Assembly: GCF_004135935.1 (NCBI RefSeq)
Contig: NZ_CP025086.1
Coordinates: 496,001-560,000, forward strand
DNA length: 64,000 nucleotides
Origin: Methylovirgula ligni
GTDB lineage: Bacteria > Pseudomonadota > Alphaproteobacteria > Rhizobiales > Beijerinckiaceae
Reading direction: 5' to 3'
Below, piece by piece: positions 1-8,802 of this stretch. A program made the translations under genes and the position numbers. Under the pieces are notes generated by a model. That model was given only the letters and a program-made list of their open reading frames with translations, did not search any database and was not told where the DNA came from. Position 1 is the stretch's first letter. The number at the start of each line of letters is the position of its first letter.

Positions 1-2
1 CT

Positions 3-1808
3 GCACTCATATTTCTTTTTCATTGTGGCGTTATCGGAATTGCGGTCCTCGGACGGTTGCGGCCGACCTGGCCCCGCGAACCGGCGGACGATAGCGCTTG
101 TGCTGTGTTGGTAATGGCATTGGGTGTCGGACTCGTGGTCGACATCCTGGCACTCCTCGCCCTTGGATTCACCGCCCATTTGACCCCGGTTGGAATTGGC
201 GCGGCGGGAGCGAGCCTATTCTGTCTCGCCGCCGTCCTTCTGCGCCATGTGCCCCTATCTATTCGCGAGGCATTCACAGGTTTTGGGTGGTTCGACGCGG
301 CAATTGCACTCGCGCTTTTTTTCGCAATCGCGCTCACCTCCCTGCATCCCCCGGGGAGTTGGGACGATACGATGTATCACCTGCCGATCGCTCGAGCCTA
401 TCTCGAGCATAGCGGGATCGTAACACTTCCGTTTCTGCGCTTTCCGCTTTTCCCGCAGAATGGAGAGCTGCTCATCGCGCTGGGAATGTTGATTGGCCAC
501 GACGTCGGCGCGCAGCTTTTCGCACAACTCCCCTTATATTTGATGGGGCTCGGTCTCATCGCGGCTTCGCGATTGTTTTTAGGTACGCTCGCTCCCGGCG
601 CTCTGGCCGCCCTCCTGATGGTCAAGCTCGTCCCGATACAAATCATTTTGGGTTTTGCATACGTCGATGCGGCCCTCGGGTTCTTTTGCTGGATGGCAAT
701 CCTGGCGCTGGCCATCGGGCTGGAAGCGAAAGAAACCGGCAACATTCTCGCTTGGCCAATAATCGCCGGGCTGATGGCCGGAGCCGCAATCGGCACAAAA
801 TATTTCGGCTTGCCCGTGGTCGGCATTCTTGGCCTCTGGCTATTGATCGTCCGCCGGGATTGGAAGGCCTCGCTCGCTTTTGGATTGACCGCTCTTGCGG
901 TGGGCGGAGCCTGGTACATCCACAGCTTCATCGTCTCAGGCGATCCAATCCACCCCGCCGGAGGCAACATCTTCGGATTCTACCTTTGGAACGCGGCCGA
1001 CCTTGCCGGGCAGAAAAAAGAGCTTGCCACCCACGGCGTACCGCCAGGCTCACTCGACTTTGTCGGCGCGCTGAAAGCGGCCGGGGCGCTCCCCTTGCTG
1101 CTTGCTCTCGCAAGCCCGCTCGCGCGCGGCATGCGGCCGGGGTTGCGGTTACTGCGTTTCGTATTCTGCTCCTATTTCGTATTTTGGTTCTTCGTCGTAC
1201 AGGTCGAGCGTTACCTGATTCCAGTTATCGCGGCGGGATCACTGCTTTGCGTAGCCATCTTGTTCTTTTTGGACTGGCCGCCGGCGCTTCGAAGTGCCTG
1301 GTCTCGCGTTCCGCAACAAGGCAAGGCAGTCTTGGCCGGCTTGGTCGCGATTTCGTCCGTTGCCTACCTTGTTGTAGGCATTTGGCCGAATGTTGATTTT
1401 ACGCCGACCGCCTGGAGTCGAAAGCTGGAGCTTCGACCCGGATATGCCGTGCTCAGCAGAGCAAATGAACTTCGCAGCCGTTTTGGTGACCGCTTGGTGC
1501 AGGTAGGTTTCGAGAATGGATTCTACTTTTTCCGCGGCACTCTCATCGGAGACTGGTTCGGGCCGGGCCGCTACAGCCAGATGATGATATGCAACGTCTC
1601 TGGATGCGGCCTCGTCGACCCCTTCCGCATGAAGAAGATCATGCAGGGTTTTGACGCCCGGATGCTCGCGGTCAATACCTCTCGTGTCCCGAAGTTCGAT
1701 CGTTCGGCGTATGAACAAAACTTCCAGGTCGTGATGAGCAGCGCCGACGGCATATTGCTCGCCTTGCGCCCCGATTCGGCTACGGGCGATCCCAAGAACA
1801 AGAACTAA
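3..1808 (+). CDS. polytopic membrane protein, glycosyltransferase-39-like (5' end outside window)
   Basis: The reading frame is open to the first base, so the N-terminus lies outside the window and about 601 residues remain. The protein is almost entirely hydrophobic helices, at least ten, followed by a soluble C-terminal part of about 130 residues. A loop after the first helices carries SWDDTMYHLPIAR, which resembles the acidic first-loop motif of membrane GT-C enzymes that use polyprenyl-phosphate sugars (PMT/ArnT type). Family membership is inference from topology and this motif. It converges with lptB, leaving only 2 bases between the stop codons. Substrate unknown; an uncharacterised O-antigen ligase-like or DUF membrane protein is the alternative. 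Confidence 0.6.
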   Translation, partial: ALIFLFHCGVIGIAVLGRLRPTWPREPADDSACAVLVMALGVGLVVDILALLALGFTAHLTPVGIGAAGASLFCLAAVLLRHVPLSIREAFTGFGWFDAAIALALFFAIALTSLHPPGSWDDTMYHLPIARAYLEHSGIVTLPFLRFPLFPQNGELLIALGMLIGHDVGAQLFAQLPLYLMGLGLIAASRLFLGTLAPGALAALLMVKLVPIQIILGFAYVDAALGFFCWMAILALAIGLEAKETGNILAWPIIAGLMAGAAIGTKYFGLPVVGILGLWLLIVRRDWKASLAFGLTALAVGGAWYIHSFIVSGDPIHPAGGNIFGFYLWNAADLAGQKKELATHGVPPGSLDFVGALKAAGALPLLLALASPLARGMRPGLRLLRFVFCSYFVFWFFVVQVERYLIPVIAAGSLLCVAILFFLDWPPALRSAWSRVPQQGKAVLAGLVAISSVAYLVVGIWPNVDFTPTAWSRKLELRPGYAVLSRANELRSRFGDRLVQVGFENGFYFFRGTLIGDWFGPGRYSQMMICNVSGCGLVDPFRMKKIMQGFDARMLAVNTSRVPKFDRSAYEQNFQVVMSSADGILLALRPDSATGDPKNKN

Positions 1809-1810
1809 AA

Positions 1811-2881
1811 CTACATCCGGAAGCTTTCGCCCAGGTAGAAGCGGCGCACGTCCGGGTTGGCGACAATTTCGCCCGGCGCGCCCTCGGTCAATATGCCGCC
1901 GCTGTGGACGATATAGGCACGATCGATGAGATCGAGCGTCTCGCGCACGTTATGGTCGGTGATGAGCACGCCGATGCCGCGGCGCTTCAAATGCTGGACG
2001 AGCTGGCGAATGTCGCCAATGGCGATCGGATCGATACCGGCGAAGGGCTCGTCGAGCAGCATGAACGAGGGATGGCCTGCGAGCGAGCGGGCGATTTCGC
2101 AGCGCCGGCGCTCGCCACCGGAAAGCGCGATGGCCGGCAGCTTGCGCAACCGCGCAATGTCGAATTCCTCAAGCAGTGCCTCCAGCTCTTCGGCGCGCTT
2201 CTTCTTGTTCGGCTGGGTGATTTCGAGAACCGCGCGAATGTTCTGCTCGACGGTGAGGCCGCGGAAGATCGAGGGTTCCTGCGGCAGATAGCCGATGCCG
2301 AGCCGGGCGCGGCGGTACATCGGCAGCGAGGTCACGTCGTAGTCGTCGATCATGATCACGCCGGCATCAGGCCGGATGAGCCCGGTGATCATGTAAAACA
2401 GGGTCGTCTTCCCGGCGCCGTTCGGGCCGAGCAGGCCGACCGCCTCGCCGCGATGGAGCGTCAGGCTGACATCCTTGATGATCTGCCGCTTCTTGTAGGA
2501 TTTGCTGAGCCCTTGAACGATCAGCGAGCCGCCGGGCAACGTAGAAGCGGCTTCCTGCCCGGCCTGTGCCGTCGGTGTTGGGGCCACCCGGCGCGACGTC
2601 GCGGGCGCCTGTTCGAGCGCCGCTGGCTGCGCGGGCGCTACCGCCCCATCCGGCTGCCAGGTTTCGAGGTCTTGCGGCAACCAATCCGGCCCAAGCGCTT
2701 CCTGCACCTCGGCCGCTTCGCCGCTTTCGAAAAGCCAGGCCTCCGCGCTTTGCGCGTGCCCATCTTCCGCGCGGGGTTTGCGGCCGAAGAGGCCGCGCAG
2801 CCGCGCCATCAGGCCGGTCCCCTGATTTGCACCCGCTGCGGAGGAATTGGCGCCGAAATCACGCTGCGAACCCACGCTCAT
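1811..2881 (-). CDS. lptB: LPS export ABC transporter ATP-binding protein LptB, with N-terminal extension
   Basis: ATPase of the Lpt machine that moves lipopolysaccharide from the inner membrane to the cell surface. Walker A GPNGAGKTT, signature LSGGERRR and Walker B MLLDEP followed by the His-loop ITDHNVRE are all present. The ABC domain starts near residue 118 and has normal LptB length. The first roughly 115 residues are an Ala/Pro-rich, acidic extension that LptB usually lacks. The start overlaps the lptA stop by 4 bases (ATGA), which argues for translational coupling and for this being the true start. Last gene of lptC-lptA-lptB. Confidence 0.93.
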   Translation of the reverse strand: MSVGSQRDFGANSSAAGANQGTGLMARLRGLFGRKPRAEDGHAQSAEAWLFESGEAAEVQEALGPDWLPQDLETWQPDGAVAPAQPAALEQAPATSRRVAPTPTAQAGQEAASTLPGGSLIVQGLSKSYKKRQIIKDVSLTLHRGEAVGLLGPNGAGKTTLFYMITGLIRPDAGVIMIDDYDVTSLPMYRRARLGIGYLPQEPSIFRGLTVEQNIRAVLEITQPNKKKRAEELEALLEEFDIARLRKLPAIALSGGERRRCEIARSLAGHPSFMLLDEPFAGIDPIAIGDIRQLVQHLKRRGIGVLITDHNVRETLDLIDRAYIVHSGGILTEGAPGEIVANPDVRRFYLGESFRM

Positions 2882-3492
2882 CGTTGCGCCGACTCCGAAC
2901 GGCTGGCGCCGGATTTGTGTTTGGTCTTCGGCTTCTCGCCGCTCGTATTGCCATTGTCGCTGTCGGGAAGAAAGAGGCTGCGCACATGGCCGGTGACGAC
3001 GGCCTCCGCCGTGTGCAGATCGTAGATGATATGATCCCCCAGCGTGACATTCGGCCCCTGAGTCAGGCTAACATTGCCGTCGAGATAAACCTTATCGTCC
3101 GCCTTCTGATAGACGCCGGTATCGCCGCGGGCGATCTGATCCTTCGAGATCAACGTCACCGGGCCCACCGCCTCCATGCGGCGGATGCGGTCGGAAGATG
3201 AAACCTTTTGCGTGCCCGAGCCATGCGGCGCGAGGAAGACCGTCAGCCTGGGCGTCTTCAACGTCGTATCGCCACGGACGGCGACGACATTGCCGGTGTA
3301 AACGAGCTTCTGATCCTTGTCGTAATAATCAAGCTGCGCGGCCACGATGTTGATCGGAGTGTGGTCGTCCTTATGCGCGGTCTGCGCGCTGGCCGGCGCC
3401 AACGCACCAGTCAGCGCGCCGAAGAGGACGAGCACGAGGGCCGCGGCAGCCGGCAAAACCAGATGCGCGGGCAAAATCGCGGTTTTCCTCAT
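2878..3492 (-). CDS. lptA: LPS transport periplasmic protein LptA
   Basis: Periplasmic bridge protein of LPS export. The 204-residue product has an N-terminal hydrophobic signal segment ending near SAQTAHK, then an OstA/LptA-type beta-jellyroll. It shows the recurring pattern of short strands (ITLVAAQLDYYDKDQKLVYTG-like, VYLDGNVSLTQGPN, GDHIIYDLHT) typical of the OstA domain. It overlaps lptC upstream and lptB downstream by 4 bases each, a tight operon. The C-terminus is a charged Lys/Arg/Ser tail. Confidence 0.9.
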   Translation of the reverse strand: MRKTAILPAHLVLPAAAALVLVLFGALTGALAPASAQTAHKDDHTPINIVAAQLDYYDKDQKLVYTGNVVAVRGDTTLKTPRLTVFLAPHGSGTQKVSSSDRIRRMEAVGPVTLISKDQIARGDTGVYQKADDKVYLDGNVSLTQGPNVTLGDHIIYDLHTAEAVVTGHVRSLFLPDSDNGNTSGEKPKTKHKSGASRSESAQR

Positions 3493-4205
3493 GGTCCCGG
3501 CTCCGGCTCCGGCGGCGCCCTGCCGGTGTTGGCATCGCCGGGATCGATGACCGAGTTGATATGGCCCTGAAAAGAAATTTTATGGCCGTTGTCCGTCACG
3601 GACATCCGATCCGCGTGAACGACGCTGCCGCCCGAGAGCAGAAGTTTAACCGGTGCGTCGGCCACCATCGTGCCCGAGTTGAAATCCATCTCGGCGTGCT
3701 GCGTGAACAGGTCATAGCCAGCATCGTCGTTCTTGATCCGCACATTATCGTTCAACCAGACATAGTCGCGGTTGCTGTCATAGACGCCGGAGATCGAGGT
3801 GATCCGCGTGGTGGTCCGGTCATCCATGCCGATTTTGGCATTGACGCCCGCGAGCTTGACGACACCGGGATTGAGAATGTCCTGCGTGCCGACGCCGCCG
3901 GTCAGCTCGAACGGCTGCCCATCCTGGCGGATGCCGTGCATCTTCGGCGAAGACAAAGTGACGGTCGTCCCCTGCAGGCCGACGGCCGAGCTCGAAAGGT
4001 TTTTGGTGATCTGCCGGAACGGGTTGAAGATGATGATGAACCCCACGATGACGACGATCAGCGTGCAGCCGATGATGATGAAGCTGCGCAGCGAGCGCAC
4101 GAATAGCGAATGCCAGCGCGCATGATGCACCGCATGGCGCGACGCCCCGACCGGCAGTTCGAGCCGGCTTGCAGCCTTCGCAGGCGCACGGGTCAGATCG
4201 GTCAT
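3489..4205 (-). CDS. lptC: LPS export ABC transporter periplasmic protein LptC
   Basis: Single-pass inner-membrane component of LPS export that hands LPS to LptA. One transmembrane helix lies near residues 43-63 (FIIIGCTLIVVIVGFIII), preceded by a basic cytoplasmic tail and followed by a periplasmic LptC/OstA-like beta-rich domain. I chose the ATG at 4205, which has AGGA 8 bases upstream; a TTG two codons earlier is the alternative. First gene of the lptCAB operon. The C-terminal Pro/Glu-rich tail (APPEPEPGP) is not part of the fold. Confidence 0.88.
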   Translation of the reverse strand: MTDLTRAPAKAASRLELPVGASRHAVHHARWHSLFVRSLRSFIIIGCTLIVVIVGFIIIFNPFRQITKNLSSSAVGLQGTTVTLSSPKMHGIRQDGQPFELTGGVGTQDILNPGVVKLAGVNAKIGMDDRTTTRITSISGVYDSNRDYVWLNDNVRIKNDDAGYDLFTQHAEMDFNSGTMVADAPVKLLLSGGSVVHADRMSVTDNGHKISFQGHINSVIDPGDANTGRAPPEPEPGP

Positions 4206-4586
4206 CCGCAAATCCTGGTCAGCGGGCTGGCGCGCTTTCCGGCCGGAAGGACTCGCCCCGCCAACAAGAAATTATGCCAACTCAAAACGTTGGAGCCGTC
4301 CTCATCGGGAAAAACGTGCACTTTTCCCGATACGCTCTAGATCGCGATGCATCGCGGCTGAATCAAGCCCGACGTATATGACGCGACCGGTTCCCGCTCT
4401 AGGCGGCAATTTTGCCGAATTCGCGGCCCCTTCCTCTGCGGCACACGCGGCACGGCAGAGTATGCCCCGCAAATCCTTAGCCTATCGTATCCTATGACAT
4501 GGCCGTAGCGCCATGTCCTTTCAACTCCACGGGAAATACAAGTGACGCACACGCCGCTATCCGTACCCGTCGAGCGGCAAAAGTGG
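4206..4586. other. intergenic region upstream of lptC, with one strong inverted repeat
   Basis: 381 bases between lptC and the RNase D gene. I see no convincing gene. It contains a perfect 10-bp inverted repeat (arms 4304-4313 and 4322-4331, 8-base loop) followed by a CTCTAGA-type sequence. This is the style of dispersed palindromic repeat common in Rhizobiales. The lptCAB promoter should lie here. Confidence 0.6.
4304..4331. repeat. 10-bp perfect inverted repeat, REP-like
   Basis: Arms atcgggaaaa and ttttcccgat are exact reverse complements around acgtgcac. Read on the plus strand the 3' arm begins with TTTT, so it could also be a weak hairpin. The neighbouring CTCTAGA resembles the edge of the twin palindromes at 24474-24585. 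Confidence 0.6.
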
Positions 4587-5201
4587 CTATTCGTGCGAGA
4601 AAATGTCCGAATCCGGCCAGCCGAGGAGATCAAGCTTGGCGCGCGTCGGCAAAAACTGGAAGCAGGCCGCGGCAATTTCGGTCCGGTTTTCCCGCGCCAG
4701 CATGGCGTCGAGCCGGGTGCGCAGGGCATGGAGATGCAGCACATCGGAGGCCGCATAGGCCAGTTGCGCCTCGCTCAGCGAGTCCGCCGCCCAGTCCGAG
4801 GATTGCTGCTGTTTTGACAAGTCGACGCTCAGAAGCTCTCGGACAAGATCCTTAAGCCCATGCCGGTCGGTATAGGTGCGGGTCAGTTTCGAGGCGATCT
4901 TGGTGCAATAGAGCGGTCCCGCCATGATTCCGAAGGCCCGGTAGAGAACCGCGATGTCGAACCGCGCGTAGTGGAATAATTTGGTAACGCCGGGATCGGC
5001 CAGCAGCCGCGTCAGATTCGGCGCCTGTGTCTGCCCCGCCGCGATCTGGACGATTTCCGCATTGCCGTCGCCGCCGGACAATTGCACGACGCAAAGACGG
5101 TCACGGTAAGGCACGAGGCCCAGGGTCTCGGTATCGATGGCGACGCTGTCACCAAAGCTCAGGCCGTCCGGGAGATCGCCCTTGTGGAAATTGATCGTCA
5201 T
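4587..5201 (-). CDS. ribonuclease D-like 3'-5' exonuclease
   Basis: DEDD-family exonuclease of 204 residues, containing only the catalytic domain; the HRDC domains of full-length RNase D are absent. The DEDD motifs are visible: AIDTETLGL (Asp and Glu of Exo I), LFHYARFDIAVLY (Exo II) and YAASDVLHLH (Exo III, YxxxD). Such single-domain enzymes are common in alphaproteobacteria and probably trim structured RNA 3' ends. The start is the ATG at 5201. It stands alone, on the same strand as lptCAB upstream of them. Confidence 0.88.
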   Translation of the reverse strand: MTINFHKGDLPDGLSFGDSVAIDTETLGLVPYRDRLCVVQLSGGDGNAEIVQIAAGQTQAPNLTRLLADPGVTKLFHYARFDIAVLYRAFGIMAGPLYCTKIASKLTRTYTDRHGLKDLVRELLSVDLSKQQQSSDWAADSLSEAQLAYAASDVLHLHALRTRLDAMLARENRTEIAAACFQFLPTRAKLDLLGWPDSDIFSHE

Positions 5202-5332
5202 CGCGCCTCAGTGACCTCGGAACATGTAACCTCGGAACAAGAAGGCCGGGTAGCATCGGGAGGGCGGCTTAGCAAGCCGGCGCCAAAGCGAGAAGGTTCT
5301 CCTCTTTAGCCGATTCGGGCCGCCGGGTCTTC

Positions 5333-6109
5333 TCATGGCGTTTCAGCCGCGCTTTCGTGCCAGTGGCGCAAAGCCCAATGCGACAGCACCGCGAGCGCGG
5401 CGTAGATGGCGATGCCGGTGAGTGCGACGAGTGTCAAAGCCGCGAACATGCGCGGAATGTTGAGCCGGTAGCCGGCCTCGACGATGCGGAAGGCAAGGCC
5501 CGTCCGGCCACCTTGGGTGCCCGCGGTAAGTTCGGCGGCGATGGCGCCGATGAGCGCGAGGCCACCGCCGATCCGCAGCCCGGCGAAGAAGAAGGGCAGC
5601 GCCGCCGGTGCTTTGAGAAGCCAGAGCGTCTGCCAGCGCGAGGCGCCGTAGAGCGTGAAGAGATCGCGCAAATTGCGCTCGGCCGAGGCGAGCCCGAGCG
5701 TCGTATTGGCGAGGATCGGGAAAAAGGCGACGAGAAAGGCGCAGAGCAGAACCGCCGTGGCCGGCGTGCAATAGATGAGCAACAGCGGCGCGATGGCGAT
5801 GATGGGCGTCACCTGCAATATCACCGCGAACGGCAGAAAGGCGCGCTCCAGCCAGCGCCATTGCGCGAATAATATTGCGATGAGCACCCCGCCAAGCGTC
5901 GCCGCCGCGAGGCCCTCCAGCGTGATCGTCAGCGTCACCCAGAGCGCCGGCAGCAGGATCGCGCGATCGGCGACAAGCGTCGTGCCGATGAGGCTTGGCG
6001 GCGGCAGAATATAGGGAGGAATGTTCGCCGCGCGGACGATCGCCTCCCAGACGACAAGAAAGCCGATGAAGGCAAGGACCGGCGGGACGGCGCGGCGCAA
6101 AGCTTTCAT
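5333..6109 (-). CDS. ABC transporter permease, NitT/TauT (ThiX-like) family
   Basis: Inner-membrane permease of a three-gene importer. The 258 residues contain about six transmembrane helices and the BPD_transp_1 EAA-loop region (NLRDLFTLYGASRWQTLWLLKAPAAL, with the conserved Ala and Gly). Its start overlaps the ATPase stop by 4 bases. With its partners it matches the nitrate/sulfonate/taurine/pyrimidine-precursor importers. No TPP riboswitch is visible upstream of the operon, so thiamine-precursor (HMP) transport is possible but unproven. Confidence 0.88.
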   Translation of the reverse strand: MKALRRAVPPVLAFIGFLVVWEAIVRAANIPPYILPPPSLIGTTLVADRAILLPALWVTLTITLEGLAAATLGGVLIAILFAQWRWLERAFLPFAVILQVTPIIAIAPLLLIYCTPATAVLLCAFLVAFFPILANTTLGLASAERNLRDLFTLYGASRWQTLWLLKAPAALPFFFAGLRIGGGLALIGAIAAELTAGTQGGRTGLAFRIVEAGYRLNIPRMFAALTLVALTGIAIYAALAVLSHWALRHWHESAAETP

Positions 6110-6849
6110 GGCGCCGCCTCCGCCGCTTGCGCCAAGAGCCCGGAGACGCGGCTGTAGGTTTCGAGATAGGCCGCGCTGGTGCGCGCATCGGGCGCGCGAC
6201 GAAAGCTTTGGTCGATCGCGACGTCCGCGACGATCCGGCCCGGCCGCGCCGCCATCACTGCGATACGTGTGGCCAGATAGACCGCCTCGTAAACCGAATG
6301 GGTGACGAAGACGATTGTCGTCGCCAGCTCCGCCTTGAGGCGCAGCAGATCGTCGTTGAGGCGGAAGCGGCCGATCTCGTCGATGGCGGCGAAAGGCTCG
6401 TCCATCAGCAGCAGCTTCGGCCGCGAGACGAGCGCGCGGGCAATCGAGACGCGCATCCGCATGCCGCCGGAAAGCTCGCGCGGAAACGCTTTGGCGAAGG
6501 GCTCAAGACCGACAAGCGCCAGAGCCTCGTCGCGGCGTCGGCGCAACTCGCCCTCCGGCACGTTCTGCAACCGCAGAGGCAGGCTTACATTGGCGGCGAC
6601 ATCGGCCCAGGGCATCAGGGTCGCCTCCTGAAACACAAAGCCGATCTCGCCTGGCCGCCACACCGCGCCGGAGGACGGACGTTCGAGTCCAGCGATGAGC
6701 CGCAGCAGGGTCGACTTGCCGCAGCCTGAAGGCCCGAGCAGCGTCAGCAATTCGCCCTCGCGGACTACGAGATCGACCGGATCGAGCGCCCGCGTGCCGC
6801 TCGGATAGATCTTGGTGACATCCTGGAGCGCGACGAGGGCTTCGCTCAT
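6106..6849 (-). CDS. ABC transporter ATP-binding protein, NitT/TauT family
   Basis: Cytoplasmic ATPase of 247 residues for the importer. It has Walker A GPSGCGKST, signature LSGGMRMRVSIARA, Walker B LLLMDEP and the H-loop FVTHSVYEA. It starts at ATG 6849, sharing one base with the stop of the binding-protein gene (TGATG), so the three genes are translationally coupled. The Q-loop (FVFQEATLMPW) is typical of the nitrate/taurine/ThiZ class. The longer frame upstream of 6849 is antisense to nothing useful and has no start support. Confidence 0.9.
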   Translation of the reverse strand: MSEALVALQDVTKIYPSGTRALDPVDLVVREGELLTLLGPSGCGKSTLLRLIAGLERPSSGAVWRPGEIGFVFQEATLMPWADVAANVSLPLRLQNVPEGELRRRRDEALALVGLEPFAKAFPRELSGGMRMRVSIARALVSRPKLLLMDEPFAAIDEIGRFRLNDDLLRLKAELATTIVFVTHSVYEAVYLATRIAVMAARPGRIVADVAIDQSFRRAPDARTSAAYLETYSRVSGLLAQAAEAAP

Positions 6850-7841
6850 CACTTCGGCCGCAACCCCACCCCCACGCCATGATCGACGAAGGCGAGCGTA
6901 TAGGCCCGCTTGTAATCGAGATCGGGCTTGAAGAGCTTCGCCGCGACCATCTGCGCAAAGAAGGCTTTCATCCGGGCGTCGGTCATCGCGCCGATGCCGA
7001 GCTTCAGCGCGTCGCCGGAATCGGCAATGCCATATTTGCGCAGCGCCGCGATGGAATAGGCGAGTTGATCTTCGGTAATGTCGGGGTTGTCGGCGCGGAT
7101 CAACGCATTGGCCTTGGCGTTGTCGCCGTAAAGATAATGATACCAGCCGATGATCGACGCCTCGACGAAGCGGCGAACGAGATCGGGATTCTTGTCGATG
7201 AGATCGCGCCGCGTCTCGATCGTCGTCGAATAGGATTGATAGCCGAAATCGGCGGCGAGGAAGACATTGGGTTTGAAACCAGCCTGATGCGCGATGGCAT
7301 AGGGCTCGGAGGTCACATAGCCCTGCTGGATCGAATTTTTGTCGGCGATGAAGGGCGCCGAATTGAACGTATAGATTTTCACCTTGTCCTCGCTGAAGCC
7401 GTAAGTTTGCTTCAGCCATTGATAGACGGTGACGAACGCATCATTGCCGACGAAAGCCGTCGCCCGGGGAAGATCGGTGAAATGGTCGTAACCCGCGTTC
7501 GGATGCGACATCAGGATGAACGGGTCTTTCTGGAACATGGAAGCGACGGCGACGATCGGCACGTTCTGCGCCACCGAGTCGAACGCCTGGATCATGTTGG
7601 CGCCCATGTCGAAATCGATGCGTCCGGCGGCAAGCAACAGGCGATTGTTGATCTGCGGGCCGCCTTGCAGGATCGTCACGTCGAGCCCGTATTTGGCATA
7701 GGTGCCGTCGGCAAGCGCCTGATAGAAGCCGCCATGCTCGGCTTCGGCGCGCCAATTGGTACCGAAGCTGACTTTATCCAAGGCCCGCGCGGGGACGATA
7801 AGCGCCAGAAACGCGCAGAGCGCCGTAAGAAATCGCATCAT
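6849..7841 (-). CDS. ABC transporter substrate-binding protein, NMT1/THI5-like
   Basis: Periplasmic binding protein of 330 residues. The ATG at 7841 gives a clean signal peptide (MMRFLTALCAFLALIVPARA); the frame continues about 42 codons upstream but without signal-peptide character. The mature part carries the NMT1/THI5 pattern: W..EAEHGGFYQALADGTYAKYGLDVT, a GG after it, and NNRLLLAAGRIDFDMG. The family binds pyrimidines, nitrate, sulfonates or N-formyl-aminopyrimidine; the ligand cannot be read from sequence. First gene of the operon and divergent from a creatininase-family gene, which may act on the transported compound. Confidence 0.85.
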   Translation of the reverse strand: MMRFLTALCAFLALIVPARALDKVSFGTNWRAEAEHGGFYQALADGTYAKYGLDVTILQGGPQINNRLLLAAGRIDFDMGANMIQAFDSVAQNVPIVAVASMFQKDPFILMSHPNAGYDHFTDLPRATAFVGNDAFVTVYQWLKQTYGFSEDKVKIYTFNSAPFIADKNSIQQGYVTSEPYAIAHQAGFKPNVFLAADFGYQSYSTTIETRRDLIDKNPDLVRRFVEASIIGWYHYLYGDNAKANALIRADNPDITEDQLAYSIAALRKYGIADSGDALKLGIGAMTDARMKAFFAQMVAAKLFKPDLDYKRAYTLAFVDHGVGVGLRPK

Positions 7842-7933
7842 ATTCCAGCTCTGCCGCCCCGCCCCGGGCCCGCGCGCATGTTTCGCCCGGACCGGGCCAC
7901 GATGCAAGGGCTTGCCCAGCGGGCTGTGATACG

Positions 7934-7944
7934 GCCTATTAGGC
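7934..7944. promoter_or_regulatory. small palindrome in the divergent importer/creatininase promoter region
   Basis: GCCTA-T-TAGGC is a perfect 5+1+5 palindrome midway between the starts at 7841 (minus) and 7993 (plus). It could be an operator for a shared regulator, but it is short and could be chance. Confidence 0.25.
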
Positions 7945-7992
7945 TCCCGACAATCAATGTAGATCAAACCAATAGAGCGAGCCTGAAAGACA

Positions 7993-8802
7993 ATGCTGCC
8001 GACGCGATTTTGGGCGGAACTGACCTGGCGCGATTTTCAAGCGCCCGAGATCGAGGATGCGATCGCCGTCGTGCCCATTGCCGCCGTCGAGCAGCATGGG
8101 CCGCATCTGCCGCTCGGCGTCGATCTTCTGCTGATGCAGGGCTATATCGCGCGCGTTGTTGAGCGGCTGCCGGAAGACCTGCCGGTGCTGTTCCTGCCGA
8201 TTCAGGCCGTCGGCGTCTCGACCGAGCACGAGAATTACCCCGGCACGCTGAGCCTTTCGCCGGCGAGCCTGATCGCGATTTTGAGCGAGATCGGCGCCGG
8301 CATCGCCCGCGCCGGCGTGCGCAAGCTCGTGCTGCTCAATTCGCACGGCGGCAATGTCGCCCTGCTCGACGTGGTCGCACAGGATTTGCGTGCCAGGCAT
8401 GGTCTGCTCGCCGTCAAGGCGACCTGGCATCGTTTCGGCTATCCGGATGGACTCTTTTCCGAGGACGAGCTGAAGCACGGCATCCATGCCGGCGATGTCG
8501 AAACCTCGCTGATGCTGAACTTCCGGCCCGAACTCGTTCGCGACAATGAGCGCGAGAATTTCGAGTCTGCCGCCGCGGAGATCGAAAGCGATTTCACCTG
8601 GCTGCGCGCCGGCCGCCCAACCGGCTTTGGCTGGATGACGGAAGACCTCTCTCCCGCCGGGGCGATGGGCAATGCCACTGCCGCGACGGCGGCAAAGGGC
8701 GAAGCCTCGGCCGATTACGGCGTCACCGCCTTCATCGAATTGTTGCAGGATATCGAGGCCTTCGATCTTGCCCGGCTGAGCGGCGGTCCCGAGAAAGGCT
8801 AG
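7993..8802 (+). CDS. creatininase family protein
   Basis: Metal-dependent amidohydrolase of the creatininase/MftE/FAPy-deformylase superfamily, 269 residues. The metal-binding motifs are recognisable: PIAAVEQHGPHLPLGVDLLL near residue 33 (E-x-H-G-x-H-L-P-L-x-x-D), NSHGGN near 117 and HAGDVETSLML near 165 (H and E ligands). Family members open cyclic or formyl amides. Placement divergent from an NMT1-type importer suggests it processes an imported N-containing ring compound; that is inference. Its 3' end overlaps the convergent GGDEF-EAL gene by 71 bases. Confidence 0.85.
   Translation: MLPTRFWAELTWRDFQAPEIEDAIAVVPIAAVEQHGPHLPLGVDLLLMQGYIARVVERLPEDLPVLFLPIQAVGVSTEHENYPGTLSLSPASLIAILSEIGAGIARAGVRKLVLLNSHGGNVALLDVVAQDLRARHGLLAVKATWHRFGYPDGLFSEDELKHGIHAGDVETSLMLNFRPELVRDNERENFESAAAEIESDFTWLRAGRPTGFGWMTEDLSPAGAMGNATAATAAKGEASADYGVTAFIELLQDIEAFDLARLSGGPEKG

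Noticed and set aside
7842-7992. TPP riboswitch before the NMT1-type importer
   Set aside because: No CTGAGA core or ACCTGATCTGG-like segment is present on the minus strand of the leader.
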